Shown: positions 36,901 through 53,051 of the stretch, one piece after another
How positions within the stretch are numbered: the stretch's first letter is position 1
Layout of the letters: the number at the start of each line of letters is the position of its first letter
Origin: Balanoglossus misakiensis
Lineage: Eukaryota > Hemichordata
DNA length: 64,000 nt
Direction: 5' to 3'
NCBI GenBank assembly: GCA_040954595.2
Contig: CM082588.2
Coordinates: 4,464,001-4,528,000, forward strand
Notes under the pieces: generated by a model
Seen by the model: only the letters and a program-made list of their open reading frames with translations
Databases searched by the model: none
What the model was told of the DNA's origin: nothing
Translations under genes and position numbers: made by a program

Positions 36901-37484
36901 TACCATTGCATCGTAGCCGATCATTTGAGTGAAATGTGCCGCAGCTTTGCCTTTATAATAATAGAACCAAAGGGTGCCTTGAAATTGGTCCCCACCGTCG
37001 AGCAGCAGTACGTTCTCGTGGTGATTTCTCATCTCTTTAACTTTGGTGACGATTCGGGCACTGCCGCCGTAGCACTTTCCTTCGAGCGCCGACTCGTCAC
37101 TGCAGGTGCCGCCGTATTTATTGGCCTGCATGAAACGAGCGTGGATGTCGTTCGTGTGCAGGACCGTTAACTCCAAGGAGGCTGGGTAGAGAATGCGAGA
37201 GTAAAATGTTAAAGTTCCACTGTTTGTAACTTTTGGCTATTTTTACCAGTATGTTTATTCTGTGTAGCAACGTGTCTTGACATTCTAGTACAATTTGCAC
37301 TTACAATCTTTCCTGAGGCTATCAAGTGCGCATAAACAACCGTCCAGCGGGACACTAACTGTTGAAAAGGGATGTGGAACTATTACAGGCGAACAACAAT
37401 GTATGCATAACGTTGGGACTTACCAACCAAGGGCGAGTATGTGCCAAGCACGGCAAACAAGATGAGAGCTATCGGTCTTCCCAT
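33939..37484 (-). CDS. NT5E: 5'-nucleotidase NT5E-A, probably secreted (no GPI signal)
   Basis: Extracellular AMP to adenosine hydrolase of the CD73 family. Minus-strand exons 37424-37484, 36904-37181, 36480-36696, 36160-36345, 35677-35880, 35194-35448, 34750-34905, 34353-34556 and 33939-34069 join to 563 aa. Exon 1 is almost only a signal peptide (MGRPIALILFAVLGTYSPLV). The N-terminal metallophosphatase domain keeps all metal ligands: HTNDIHAR, LLDGGDQF, GNHEFD, IGHAG and GGHTNTF. The C-terminal substrate domain has CRMQEC, NSGGIRSS, LPYQETYD (Tyr where human CD73 has Phe417) and GGGDGYDM (Tyr at Phe500). The protein ends soon after the GRITF strand with a short polar tail, so the GPI-attachment signal of vertebrate CD73 is absent. 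A CCAAT box lies on the minus strand near 37632. Tandem with NT5E-B. Confidence 0.93.
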
Positions 37485-39084
37485 GATGATGCGGGTCCTC
37501 TTCTAGATTCTGCACGTTGCAATGCAATAGCTCTGTTCCAGATGATATTCTCCGGGCAATGCAACACACAAAGTTCTCCCCAGCCCCTTTTAACGTTCAC
37601 ATTTACTCGTTAGAAATAACAGTGCATTGCTATTGGTCGAAACATGTATTCAAACTGTCTTTTTCTGGGATGGTCTATGACAATTGGTCTACAGACCTTT
37701 TGCACACTGTCCTATGTTGCAGTGACGGGGTTCATGCATACGTGGCAAATTTTGTAGATGGTACAATTACAGAGTTTTCCGAGTTCGCTTCTGAGATCTA
37801 GGGTCTGTAGGGTTCTGTAAGAGTCTTCAATCAGACATAAGATCCCACTAAGGTATAATCCATAACCGTCAAGGAAAGTGGTCACACATTAAAAAACTAA
37901 TTTCCTTTACGGCCACGGGTCGACAGGAACTGGTTACTTTGAGAGAATTATTACAGGTGTTTCAGTATTGGTCACTAAAATTTACACATTCGGGAAGGGT
38001 CGACTAGATATTTTAGTGCCAATGCAATGTTTTGATGATCGATAGCCAAATTGTTTTCCTCACATAAATTTCAAAATTATCAGGTTAACAAAACACATAC
38101 ATGTACACACTCTTTGTCTGTGACTGTTTTATGAGATGCAGACCAACATTTTCTAACACAAGGTATTTCAATAGGGCGCTAAAATAGAAAAAAACATATA
38201 ATGAACAAATGAATTATCAGCTCAGGGACATTGCAGCATAATTCTGAGGGTAGAAGCTATTTTTGAACAATACAAATTTTGAGTCAACAGACTGACTCTA
38301 CAGATGCTATAACCCCAGTATTTTGCCCACCCTTGTGTTAACACATATTGTTCTGTTTACATTTGAGTGTAACTTTAGAAGATTCGCATCAATTACTTTG
38401 CCAGCTCGCAAAGAGTAATAGACGAAGCTAAAATGTATCATCTTTGAAGATGATACAATTCAGGCACCTAAGTGGCCTTTCATTTTTAGGTCTTTCGACC
38501 TCATGTTGTGGCTCACTGAATCCAACAGTATAGTCTAACATACCAATGTTTGTTTGCATACGACGGCGTGGCGAATCCATCACTTTTATTTTGGCATTTT
38601 AAAATGGGGCGAAATTAGCTCTCAATGGAAGATCCACGGGTAGTGTAGAATTTCAAACCAATAAATTATACAGCGCAACAAAGAGGTCAGTAATACACGC
38701 AATTTTGGCAGGCTGTGAATGAAAGGTGTTTACCGCAGAACTATGATGAATCGGCTTCAGGTCGAGAATCGCCCTACACTGTCAGGACAGGGCCAACTCA
38801 GTTTATGCAACGTGGCTTAGGCCTAATGAGACGATCTGGTCACTGTCCAAGTGAAGTGTATGTACATGTATATGCTAAACAGGCGTGTGTCGATTATCAT
38901 AAGGTTTTAAATCATTCTCCTGGCATATCAGCATTGTTTCTGTGAAAGAACCGCCATATCAGAAACGTCACGTGACAAAGAGAGTAGGGTTAAAATTTCA
39001 ATTTAATATTTCCGCAAAAAAGCCCATAAAACGAAAGACTAAAATCACAAAACCTCATTATACAATTACCTCTTTATACACAGA
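37485..39084. other. Promoter region of NT5E-A and intergenic DNA
   Basis: No gene seen. A reversed CCAAT box (37632-37636) lies about 150 nt upstream of the NT5E-A ATG and there is no TATA box. A 24-bp near-perfect palindrome is at 38434-38457 (TGTATCATCTT, TG, then its inverse). Confidence 0.45.
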
Positions 39085-39171
39085 ACTCTCTCTCTCTCAC
39101 TCACTTACTTACTCACTCTCCCTCCCTCTACTCCGTCTCCCCTTTCTCGCTCTATTTCTCTCTCTCTCTCA

Positions 39172-39202
<31 letters not shown>

Positions 39203-39205
39203 CGT

Positions 39206-39240
<35 letters not shown>

Positions 39241-39254
39241 GTCACACACACACC
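39085..39254. repeat. (CT)n and (CA)n compound microsatellite
   Basis: Imperfect CT units over 39085-39199, then CA units over 39206-39254, directly 3' of the NT5E-B stop codon in that gene's direction. Confidence 0.95.
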
Positions 39255-39460
39255 CACTCTCCCATCTCCACTTAATATGTTGGGTTCTCTCTCGGTCTCT
39301 CTCCCGTCCCACCCTCCCTCTCTCCCCCTTCTATCACTGTTTATGCTTGTGTGTCTGAATATATATATGCTACCTGTACCACCATACTTTACACACACGT
39401 GTACATATACACACACAAACACGTACACAGAATACTTACTAAGCTAAATAAAAATTCTCA

Positions 39461-42400
39461 TCAAATGCATAATGCCAGTAAAGCCGATGTCACGATCAGC
39501 CAACAGAACATTTTCGTTTCCCCAGCTGCGCTGACGTCACAGCGAGTATCGTCAGACGGATCGCGAAATTTAATACGCCGTTCCAAACCAATCGTTATGG
39601 GTGATTGTGATGCAATGTACTCTGTCAACACGTCAGTGTCCAGGTCACCTGGTGAGAGATACAAACAAAAAACCCGTAAAGGTGAACGTTGGGTGGCGCT
39701 GTGAATTCAAAGCACTGCCTGAAAATGTGGAAAAGGTACCAAGAGAAGTTAAAATAACCAAAAATGTCAAAAAGTAAGCGATTTGTTCTTTTAATATAGC
39801 ATCGTTGTTCTAAAGTACGAAGTAGGAATACCTGCAATGTGGTAGGAGATCCTTTCGTTTACAAGCATGTCATACCCATCCCCACCATTGGCTATGTATG
39901 ACGGGAGAACGATTTTATAAACTGCGTCGTTTTCGAGAGGAAGATATTCCGGGACGTTGCATTCCGTACACTTGGCTTCGACACTTGCAACTCGTTGTCC
40001 GACAGGTTTGCTGAGGTCATAGGTCACCAATAGTCCTGGATGTGAACAGACAATATAGTCTCAGCATCTCTAGATTCTATGAGTCTGTCTGTCTGTCTGT
40101 CTGTCTGTCTACCAGTCCGGATCCGTCTGTCTTTCTTTCTGTCTGTCTGTCTGTCTGTCTGCATGCCTGCCTGTCCATCTGTCTGTATGTCTGTCTCATC
40201 TAATTAGTGACTTACCTGACACCTGAAAGAAACGTCCATGAAGATCAGCAGGGTTGAATTCAGACACTGATTTTTCCAGTGCTTTGAGAAGGGTTGCTCC
40301 AGTTATTTCCATTAAATCCAGCGTATTCCTGAAAGGTTGTATGCTCAATATGTCGCCAATACTTATTTGGCCTGTAAGAATTCAAGAGTATTGATTGATT
40401 AATTACTTATCCAATTATTGGGATAGTGGTTACTTAGTCAGTTGGTTAATTAGCTCTAATTACTAGAAATTGACTGGTTCATGGTCACACCACAAATGGA
40501 GTAAGCGTGATCGTTGACCTACTCGCCATATCCACCGAACTTCGTATCCCTCCGCTATTCATAAGGGCAATGCTGACGTCATTCCACTTCATTTCATCCG
40601 GGTGCTTGATATTTTGGTGCACCATGGCGTCGGCGATGAGGTTACCAAGGTTACACTCCCTCTGTCGGCAAGATTCACGTCCGCCATCCAAAAACACGTG
40701 AGTTTTGCCGATCAACTCTTCATACAAGGCTGTGACCGGTCCCGACCATTTTTCGATTTCTTCGGCCGTTGCATTATCTGTAATTAAAGTGACAGTGGTA
40801 CATTATTTGTCGGAACGTATGTAGTTTGTTTCCTGTGGCATGATTGGTCAAATCGATGTCACGTGGCGTGCGTTAATTTTGTGCATATACACGCATGGAG
40901 CAGAATTAATGTTTTACCAATCATCATGCAAGACCCTTTAAAATCACGCATCAAAATGTTTCCGGTATTAGGTATACATGTATATAAAGCAAAATAGAAT
41001 CATTTCTCAAATAACCTTTCTCGACACTTTTGTCCAGTAGAATCGGATTTCCTGTCCAGGAAATGACGTCACCATTTTCATCAAAAGTCACGTTCAAGTA
41101 ACCGAGGTATTTTCCAAAGGCGTAGTCTTGTACAACCAGTACGTTTTTGTTTGGGTCGTTGACTGGGTGGTGAACAAGTGGGTATTGGCCGTACGGATCT
41201 TCGTTAGAAGGTGGATCGCCTGAAATGCCAATAATGCGTGTAATAACTAAAAGTACCTTTGTTATGTTAATTATATGAGGTCTGAAATGCCAACAATGGC
41301 AATGTAATACATGTAATTGTAAGCCTCCTTTGTTATAACATATGAGGTAACATGAGGTCTGTATGACCTTTGACCTACCTGAATAGAGGAAGGTATTCGA
41401 GTGTCCACCGACAACGATATCTATCCCATCCACTTGTTCAGCAATCTGTTGATCGACGTCTATTCCAGAATGTCCTAGAGCAATGATCTTGTTGATTCCT
41501 TGTGACTTGAATGCATCCACCTCCCTTCGAATGGACTCGACCTCGGAGCTGAAGAGCAGTCTTCCTGCCAAGTACCACGAAAGTTTAATTTGAATGGAAA
41601 TGACACTAAAGTGATGTTGCCATAGTAGGGCTTGGTTAGAAGTGTGTGTGTTTCGGGGGTATGTAACTATGTATGTGTGTATTTATGATGGACGGACTTA
41701 CGGATGAATGAATGAATGAATGAATGAATGAATGAATGAATGAATGAATGAATGAATGAATGAATGAATGAATGAATGAATGAATGAATGAATGAATGAA
41801 TGAATGAATGAAGGGTTTACAATGTATAGTGGTCATTTCACAATGAAAATATTGTCAGGATATACAATTATAAAGTGGTTTTGGCATTAAAATACAATAA
41901 CCATGGTATACCTGGTGTTGACAAATTCGGTGTTTCAGCCGTCGTGTACCCGATAACTGCCACAAGGTCACCGCTCGGAAAGGTCACTGTGGTGGACTTC
42001 AGGTACAAGCCTTGTATGCTGGGCTCGCCAGTGTCATTGATATTGGAGCTCAGCACCGGGAATGTCACGTTAGTCAGGAATGGAATCAGACCTTCTATTC
42101 CGTTGTCAAACTCGTGATTACCGAGTGCCTGAAGGATTTTAAAAAAATAGCGTCAATGACACTGTGCTACTGTTTTATTAAGTGGTGCATAAATGTATGG
42201 CCCACGTACCTACCCGCGTTTCTCAACAATTAAATAATGATCGGTATACACACACTTGATTGAATAAAATGTAGTAGAAACACAAAGCAAAATAGTGAAA
42301 AATAGCCTGAAGGTAGTGGCCCTTTAACCCTACTCACTTGGCTCAACGTCGTCTATGGTTGCATTCGGCATATTTGTACCTTACCCCTAATCTCGTTTTT

Positions 42401-44123
42401 GTGTGTGTCCTGACCCTCCCTGATGGGACAGCGATAAAAGCACACGGTCATCCTGTTTTTTTCAAGTCAATGTTGTTAGCAACATTGAAGTAATTGTGAA
42501 GTTGACTTGTTCATTGACGGCAAGAATTGCCTTGGTCTTTGTTTGTTTGTTCGGACCGGTGCGTGTTCTTGCTGGACAACGGCCGTCCGTTGACTGGACG
42601 CAAATTTCTTGCCTTTGTGATGGCTAATGTGTGCGTGGAGATATTTTAAAACCTGGCATAATTTCGGCTAGCCAAAAAGGATCAACGCAGGCGTCACCTT
42701 TAACGTCCATTTTGAATTTCAAACATTGGCACTGTTGTTTTGTTCTGGTCCAAATGTTTGGATTGTGACCTCCCTTTAAAAATGGACATCTCTGAGGAAT
42801 GGCCTTGCATAAAGTACTTATAAAAGTTAGATTTTCAGGGTAAGTCGGGCACCAGTTGGCAACCGTCCCTTTCCTGGACTTATGCCAGTGCGTTTGCCGC
42901 GTACGAAGCACTGCCATCGCCGCAAAGAATTGGTGCTTTCAGGTCACTGATTGTGTGAAGAAAAAAAACACGGACACAATGAAGTCCCTGACTTGCGGAA
43001 TAGGTCAACACCGCCGAACAATCCACGTTTGACGTTGCTACGTTGAAACGAGGTCTAATGAGTTGTCAAGAGTGCAAAGAAAGGTGAAAGTCATTTTGTG
43101 ATGTTGTCTTCAACGATTATGGTGTTGGTGACTTTCTCGCGTTTCAAGGTTAAGAGGATTATCTCGCGTGAATGTACGCATTCAGAAACTACCTGGCCTA
43201 CGTATATCAAGTGTCACTTGTTATTACGGCAAAACAGCAATGCAATTACACTGCTGCCATAACTGTTTAAAGTTGTTACCATAGGAATGCAGTGCATTAA
43301 TGGTTAGCTAAACATTACAGTAGGCTAGATTACATTTAGAAGAAATTGCGGTCAGTAAGGCGGGCCAAAATCATGATATTTGAGAATATTATTCCACCAA
43401 TTTTCAAATAGTAATCAAACCATGGTCCTTCCTATAGTCCGAGACAAGCACAGACAGTTGTGTGAACTGTACTAGCCTGTGAACGGACTGGACGACCATG
43501 ACATAATGGTCATGTATTATTTGATTCGAATCCCTCGAAGGCGTGGTCCTTAAGCGCTGTGCGTCTTTTCTCACATGCACCATTGAATTCACTTTTGGCT
43601 TTCCGTGTCAATGCGTCCGGATTAGTCGACTGGATGTAATTTCTGAGTACGTGTCTAGTAATTCACAAGTCTGGTAGTCAGCGTTCGTTGACTTAATGGT
43701 AAAACTGTTGACGTGCGTTAAAAAGGCATATATCTAATTATATAACCGCAATTCCATAAATTGGCAACCGGACAATGACTTTCTCTAACTTACCATTGCG
43801 TCGTAGCCGATCATCTGTGTAAAGCGGGCCACAGCCTTGCCTTTATAATGGTAGAACCACAGAGTGCCTTGAAACTGGTCCCCGGCATCGAGCACTAACA
43901 CATTCTCCTGGAGACTTCTGATTTCTTTCACCTTGGACACAATTCGAGCGACGCCTCCGTAGCACTTCTGCTCGAGCGCGTCCTCCTCACTGCACGCTCC
44001 GCCATATTTATTGGCCTCCCTGAAACGCGCGTGGAGATCATTGGTGTGCAAAATGGTCAACTCAAAGGCAGCGACAGACGACAGGTACAACGTCGCCACT
44101 GCAGCGCACCAAATATAACCCAT
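39461..44123 (-). CDS. NT5E: 5'-nucleotidase NT5E-B, GPI-anchored type
   Basis: CD73-family ecto-5'-nucleotidase. Minus-strand exons 43794-44123, 41912-42128, 41379-41564, 41016-41219, 40523-40777, 40216-40371, 39832-40035 and 39461-39648 join to 579 aa. Exon lengths 217, 186, 204, 255, 156 and 204 are identical to NT5E-A; only the first exon differs, being split in A. The signal peptide (MGYIWCAAVATLYLSSVAA) runs straight into FELTILHTNDLHAR. LVLDAGDQF, GNHEFD, GHSG, GGHSNTF, CRQREC and NSGGIRSS are all present, so it should be active. The C-terminus has an SAAG site and then a hydrophobic segment (CWLIVTSALLALCI), a good GPI signal. The donor after exon 4 is the weak GTTATT. The intron 41220-41378 is 159 nt and stop-free (see findings). 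Confidence 0.94.
40083..40198. repeat. (CTGT)n microsatellite
   Basis: Two blocks of CTGT units with interruptions, inside an intron of NT5E-B, between exons 40216-40371 and 39832-40035. Confidence 0.95.
41704..41812. repeat. (TGAA)n microsatellite
   Basis: About 27 near-perfect TGAA units in the NT5E-B intron between exons 41912-42128 and 41379-41564. Variation in tract length is expected between individuals. Confidence 0.97.
42129..43793 (-). other. NT5E: NT5E-B intron 1
   Basis: 1.66-kb intron between exons 1 and 2 of NT5E-B. I see no exon or RNA gene in it; short open frames there have no family resemblance. Confidence 0.6.
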
Positions 44124-45231
44124 GTTGACCTACGTGTCGACAAAACCAGTCGCCAGACTCGTCAACTGTAGCAACTGAAATGATTTTCACCAAACGGAAG
44201 GAGGTGTTGTTACCTGTGCGGTATGCAATACACTGTTAGTATTACCTCTGTCACCTAAAGGCATATCACGTGATACAGAATAAAGTTAGGGTTGTAGCCT
44301 GTTTAGAAACATGACCAGACGAGAACTTTTGTATTCTCGCCGTCGCTCCGAATCAGGCTGTCACGTCTGCAAAGCACACTTTCCTTTATTCTCGAAGCCA
44401 CTATAGCTTTTATATGAAGGATGACATACTTTACAAAGTAAATACAGAGGGAAAAGGAATCTGGTCCAAGTTAAGTGTTGAACAAACACGACATCGTATA
44501 CAAGACCAGTTACAGCGCAGCGGTTGCTATGACAATCGCAGTGGTCTAGAGGGCCTAAAATTGTCGTCTGCTTCATTTGTGCGCCCACGTCTGCCAAAAA
44601 TGACTTAGGACCATCGGATTCAATTGCAGCGATGGTGAAAACGAATTTGTTTCTTTGGGGAAATACATTATTCAGACGATAATCAAGCGTGACGTGGTTT
44701 TGAATTACATTTTATTTTTTAGTACTGACAAGATATCGTACACTAGGCGATTACAAAAGTATCATAGTATCGCTGAATTTCAGCTGACAAAAACTATTAA
44801 ACTATAATTTATCACCACAATTAAAATTTCGAAACATAATTTTGTAAGCGAAATGAACTTACTCCAAGATCATGCAATGGTAACAAAAAACAATATGAGG
44901 AAACGTAATAAGTTAGGGACTGGTAAGTTTTTCAGTCCGAGGGAGGGGTCGGTGAATGTGCTGTAGTGTATGTTAAAACGTCATCGACCCAGGCCGGAGA
45001 AACTGACCAGTCCCTTATGCCAACATATTTTCTTGCAAGTTCAATTTTCGAACTGATCCAAACTAACTAGTTGGAATATTCCCAAGTATGGCGCGAATGC
45101 AATAATCTGAATACAAATAAAGTTCACGTCTCTCTGTCGTGGGCCTGCATTGGTTTTCTTCACAGTATGACGATCGTTCATCTTGATGCCAAGTTTTCAA
45201 ATTTCGTGCAATACTCTTCTTGCTCTGTCTC
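44124..45231. other. NT5E-B promoter and stefin 1 downstream DNA
   Basis: No gene seen. An E-box (CACGTG) lies near 44268, about 145 nt upstream of the NT5E-B ATG, without a TATA box. A small inverted-repeat element occupies 44913-45017. Confidence 0.45.
44913..45017. mobile_element. Small inverted-repeat element (MITE-like)
   Basis: About 105 bp with imperfect terminal inverted repeats, GGGACTGGTAAGTTTTTC on the left and the inverse of GGGACTGGTCAGTTTCTC on the right, each next to TA. No coding capacity. Confidence 0.6.
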
Positions 45232-48331
<3,100 letters not shown>

Positions 48332-48399
48332 CTCTGCAGCGTTATAGAGTCCAAACTGAACAAACAGCACCGATTCACCGAACTTATGCGCTTCCTTCA

Positions 48400-48407
48400 C
48401 TTATAAG
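48400..48407 (-). promoter_or_regulatory. CSTB: Stefin 1 TATA box
   Basis: CTTATAAG, about 70 nt upstream of the stefin 1 ATG. The paralogous stefin 2 has the same TTATAA core at 58 nt, so position and sequence agree. Transcription should start about 30 nt downstream. Confidence 0.6.
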
Positions 48408-51400
48408 CTGACCTCTAGGGGTGGAGCTGACCCGGCACCGCCGTCTAATATAGACCATAGGCGTGTACTTCAGTTAAAAGTCTTGCACCCGAGTAGAGGG
48501 AACATGTGACCCAACTAAGCATTTCTACAGTCGCCCCGTCGCATGAATATGCACATCTAGATTATTGAGTGATGGTTTTTCGCCAAAAGGACATAACAGA
48601 CAGTGGTTATTCAAAATGAGCCAACCATTGCGATATCACGTTTTCTTATCGGCTTACATAACTGAAAGATATATTTTTCGAGCTCCCAGACACACCGCCC
48701 CTAGCCGAGTTAAATTAGGGGAAACGCGAACCCGAAACAGTGAAATTTTATTCAAAGGTTAGGTCAGGCGGTAATTTAGCAGTCTTGAAAAATTATTATG
48801 TCCCGAGGGACCGTAATGATTTACATCTCCCTATTTCGGTTGAGGTTTCTTTGAGTAAATCTATCTTACCATATCGAATATTCTTGAATGACAAAAATAA
48901 GTTTGAACCGGGGACACTTTTTGACAGAAACACGGTTATTGGAAACCGTGTCAGAAAAGGGGTCCGTTGGTGGAGTTTACGCACGCGTTGGTGATCCAAT
49001 ACTAGGCAAGAATTGTTGATCTGTAATGTGTGAGAATTTTAGAGTATAATGCATAGCATCGAGGTACAATAGTCTATTTATTCAATGTTTAGATCCGACA
49101 TGAATCGCAATGGTGAAAAGTATCGAAAATAGTCACTTCTGTCTGCAAGGTGTGCAGTGGAACTTTTCCACCCAGGTATCAGGGTATACTGGTCAATTTC
49201 GTTCTACGACTCAATGGGTTAATTTGAAGACATGAAAGATGGAGCAGTTAAATATTGACAGTCCAGGACTGGGGAAAATAATAATGGCTTCTAAGAACCG
49301 GTGATAAAATGTAATTGGCGTGACCAAAGTCAGTTGCCAGCGATGATTAATGCACTAGTAGAGTGATCCATGTGTCCAGCACAACCAAAACATTGCGTAA
49401 GGGTCCAGTCTGTTGTTCGAATGACCCCTGATCCATCAGCGTTATTTTTGGTCATGGTGTAAATTTTATAGCTGTGAACGAAATTTTGGTATGGGAAGAA
49501 CGTACGAAAATAGTACTCACCACCCCATGAAGCTCCACATCAATCATGTAACTTTTTATTTGTCTTAGGACGTTATATGTATTGTTTCAGTGTCTTGTAG
49601 TTGCATTGTCGTTTCTTGCAAAAATTCCGTTCGACACACTTTTGCAAACGTGAGTATGCCCTCGCCGAGTGCATGCGGGTATGTCTATCTCAAGTCTCAT
49701 AAACAATTCAAACAGGCACCTTCTTATTGTAAAATTTAGGTCAGGACTTGAATTATTTTTAAAACAAAAACACATGGGCTTATCTGGGCACCAAGTGAAA
49801 CCCCTAAAAATAAACACAAGATAAGAAAATGCGTTACTGGGGTTAATTGAGGTTAATACTGGCGAAGCAAACACCACTATTTTTATCGTCGGTGTTTTTG
49901 CTCTCGCATTCCAATCCTCTGTTACTGTCAAAGTCAACTGCGTGTAGCTGTAAATATGAACGTATTGAACTCATTGACGGTGAGTTCGTGACCTTAAATA
50001 CTCAGACAGGGCACATTTGTTGACATCATGCTTCCTCGTTGATAGTATGCGTGTGTGTGTCTCTCTCTCTCCAGGCGACGCAGTGTGTGTTTATAGATCA
50101 GACTGGCTAGCTTTAAGAATCTGAAACTTATCTTTCGCCACCAAACTTCCAGTATATAAATTTAATCACTGGGGTATGCATAGTAGTATATTAACGGAGT
50201 CCGACCTAGAATGTTTAACAGGACAAGTAACAAAAATGGTGTCCCACTCAAATATGGCCGCCCTCATGCAAATTTTGTATGCAAATACCCACACAGATGG
50301 ATAACTTATGTACCTACAATTATGTACGTTGGGCACTTCACTCCACAATATGCCTAGATTATTTTAATGATGAGAAATGAAGAATCTGTCACCAATGAAT
50401 GTTGCAGTAACGCAAACGACGTCTCTGTCGTTTAATGGCCAGAATTCAAGGAATATTTTAGAAAAGTGGAATATATTTTGAGGTCAGTACGTCGCAAAGA
50501 GTTCCAGCTCATAGGCCCCTATTTACAGGCATACCAAATCGGGCTCCTGTTTCGCAGTAAGTTAATTATCCGTGAAGCAGTGATTTTAAGTCACGCGGAA
50601 TAATTTCCATTTCCTCGCGTAAGTGGAATGCGCCATGAATGATCGTGTAACGCTATGTCATACACTGCTGAACCAGCGGAGACTGTGACATTGACGATCA
50701 CTTGTGTTTTAGACGAATGGCAGGGTTCGATGGCTGCAAACGTCCTCGTTACGTTATCCGTGCCGATTCCTTAATTTATGGGAGTGTTTACTATTCGGTT
50801 ACAGATGAAAATCTTGCTCTATTTTTAGGCTTTTAATGCAGGCGATCTCACTAAGCATGGACATAACATCTGAAAAAAGTTTGTACTCGAAGGAATGTAA
50901 CGCGATCGATTCACAATATGATTGGGTACTTACAGTCACAACAGAAACAAATGTTGAATTCGTGACCTCTTGCATGTCTTGCCGAAGTACTTGAATACCT
51001 CATTTCCCCATTGACATGGTTAACGGACAATTTGACTTCGAAAACGGTCAGCATCCAGAAGAAAGCATGTCTTGAAATGTGGGCGTGCTTAAAGCATAGA
51101 TACTCGAGAAAATCCGTACATCTACTTATCTCCATGCAAAGAATTATCCCCGCATTACTCGACCAGTTTCATGTAATCCCCACACAGGGAATTTAATTGT
51201 GTTGGTTTTAGTACTTCTTTCAAATCGGTTTTTGTCTCGCAAAACCCGCCAAAGTAATGGACGCCATACCGAGTACATGTACACGACAAACAGATTTCGT
51301 CAACAACGACCGACCGACCGTTCGTCAGTTTACGTGCTTTGATCATCAGTCATGTGGGGGGACACCTGCCAACACAACACATCCATATGTAATAATTGAA

Positions 51401-53051
51401 TGCGCCGCCAGAGAAATATGTTGGCCTACATATTTGCAATCGCAATCCAGACCTAGTAATCGGTTCAGGGACATCTGTGACAATTGCAGTTGCTGTACGA
51501 GTAGATTATGGTCTGTTTGCGCTGGTTCCCAAGTCGGCGTTTAATTTTTCTGGGCGTATGATTTATCGGTGTTCACATATTACGTGACGAATTCGTATAA
51601 TTTATGTTTGCTGTATATGCGAGAAACTTGATAAAAATATGCTGGCAGATCGGTTATCGGATAAAGTTTGACCCATATCGACTGTGTTCTAGCGACTTCC
51701 ACTCGGCGTTCATGATATTTTTAACCATGATAACCAAGTCATATTTTGCATAACAGGGACCACACAAGATGATGTTTCGCCTGAGAGAATATTGTGCACG
51801 TTTTCAAAAGACAAATCTCACACAGTGCTGCCTTCGAATCAACCAGTGTTTTGAAAATCGAGCATGTAAACTGTTGACAATCAAAGTTTTCTAAGAATAT
51901 TCGGACAATTTTCTAACTCGCCATCCATTTATATATTGTTTGTTTTCAAAGTATGTCGCAGGTAAAATCAATTAATCAATTGTAAAACAGAGATCGATCT
52001 TGGTTGAATGTCCGTCAACTTTGCATCCAAGTATGGCCAATCGAGGAAATGTTTTGACCAGCGCCACCATTAGGTGGCCGTTGCATAATGAAAGGTGTAC
52101 GTTTAGAGATCACCCCCAAATAAACCGAGTTGGACGTTTGCCAACTGGTTAATGGTTGTGGAGTGTTATGTGTGTGTGTGCCAAATTAGATTCTTTCACA
52201 TTCTTTGAATTTCACGCGGGAATACCCTATGCTCACGCAGCTGCTGTCGAGTGCGCGAGGAATTTGTCGCCCTGTCAGCACGATTTTCCAAATCAGTTTT
52301 CTTCTTTCTTCAAGTTTGCGCGTCGAAGAAATTTTGACGACGACAAGGAATTAGCTTGAATCATTTTAATTTATGTATTAAGATTTTACAGCATATGTAG
52401 ACCTCCTCATTTGATCCCCGAAGCTCCCTCTATGCCACATCTTTGACGTGACATACAGCGCGTCCCCAGCGACGAATCTTTCAGTCTTGGCAGATTGTAG
52501 AAATATTATCATTTTCTTTACAAAATATGTAATATTCGTATCAGAAGTTCTTCAGCTTGATTACTAAATGTTCTACAAAAAAGATTATATAACATTGCAA
52601 AACTTATGTAATCAATAAATATTAAGGCCACTGAGTAGCATGAGGAAGTCTATCCGATTACGGGTTTATATATTTCCAACCACAAAAATGTCTCGACTCA
52701 ACCAAAATAACAACTGTTCTCTTTAAATCAGCCATAATGTCCCAGCTGTCAAAACACTAACGTATATGTTTCTATGGCAACTGGCCTAAGTTCACAGTCT
52801 GGAATTAGAAGTACGTGCATGGTATGGTAAAGGAGTTTAGCTAACATGTCGGGATAAGTCTAGCAAATACTTGGCCTTCTTGTGAGTTCTTCAAGTATAT
52901 ATTTTACAAACAATCCAAAATTCCGCTGTGGCAGTATATTGACCGGTTGTCGAAATTTCATGCGATCATTCTGTACGATTAAAATATTTAGATCTGGAAA
53001 TTACATCGTCGCGATGCTGTTGTCGTTCTTGCCCGCTGCGCATGCGTCCGT
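48408..53051. other. Intergenic DNA between the stefin genes
   Basis: 4.6 kb with no recognisable coding exon or RNA gene. One imperfect hairpin is at 48917-48965 (stem ACACGGTT and AACCGTGT). The rest is unremarkable AT-rich DNA. Confidence 0.5.

Noticed and set aside
43500-43560. Possible tRNA: GATTCGAATCC resembles a B box
   Set aside because: The T-stem does not pair, there is no acceptor stem and no A box at the right distance.
48332-48400. N-terminal extension of stefin 1 to an upstream in-frame start
   Set aside because: Stefins lack such an extension and the TATA box at 48400 places transcription start inside it.
49587-49937. 116-codon minus-strand frame between the stefin genes
   Set aside because: Composition is not coding-like and no family or splice signals are recognised.
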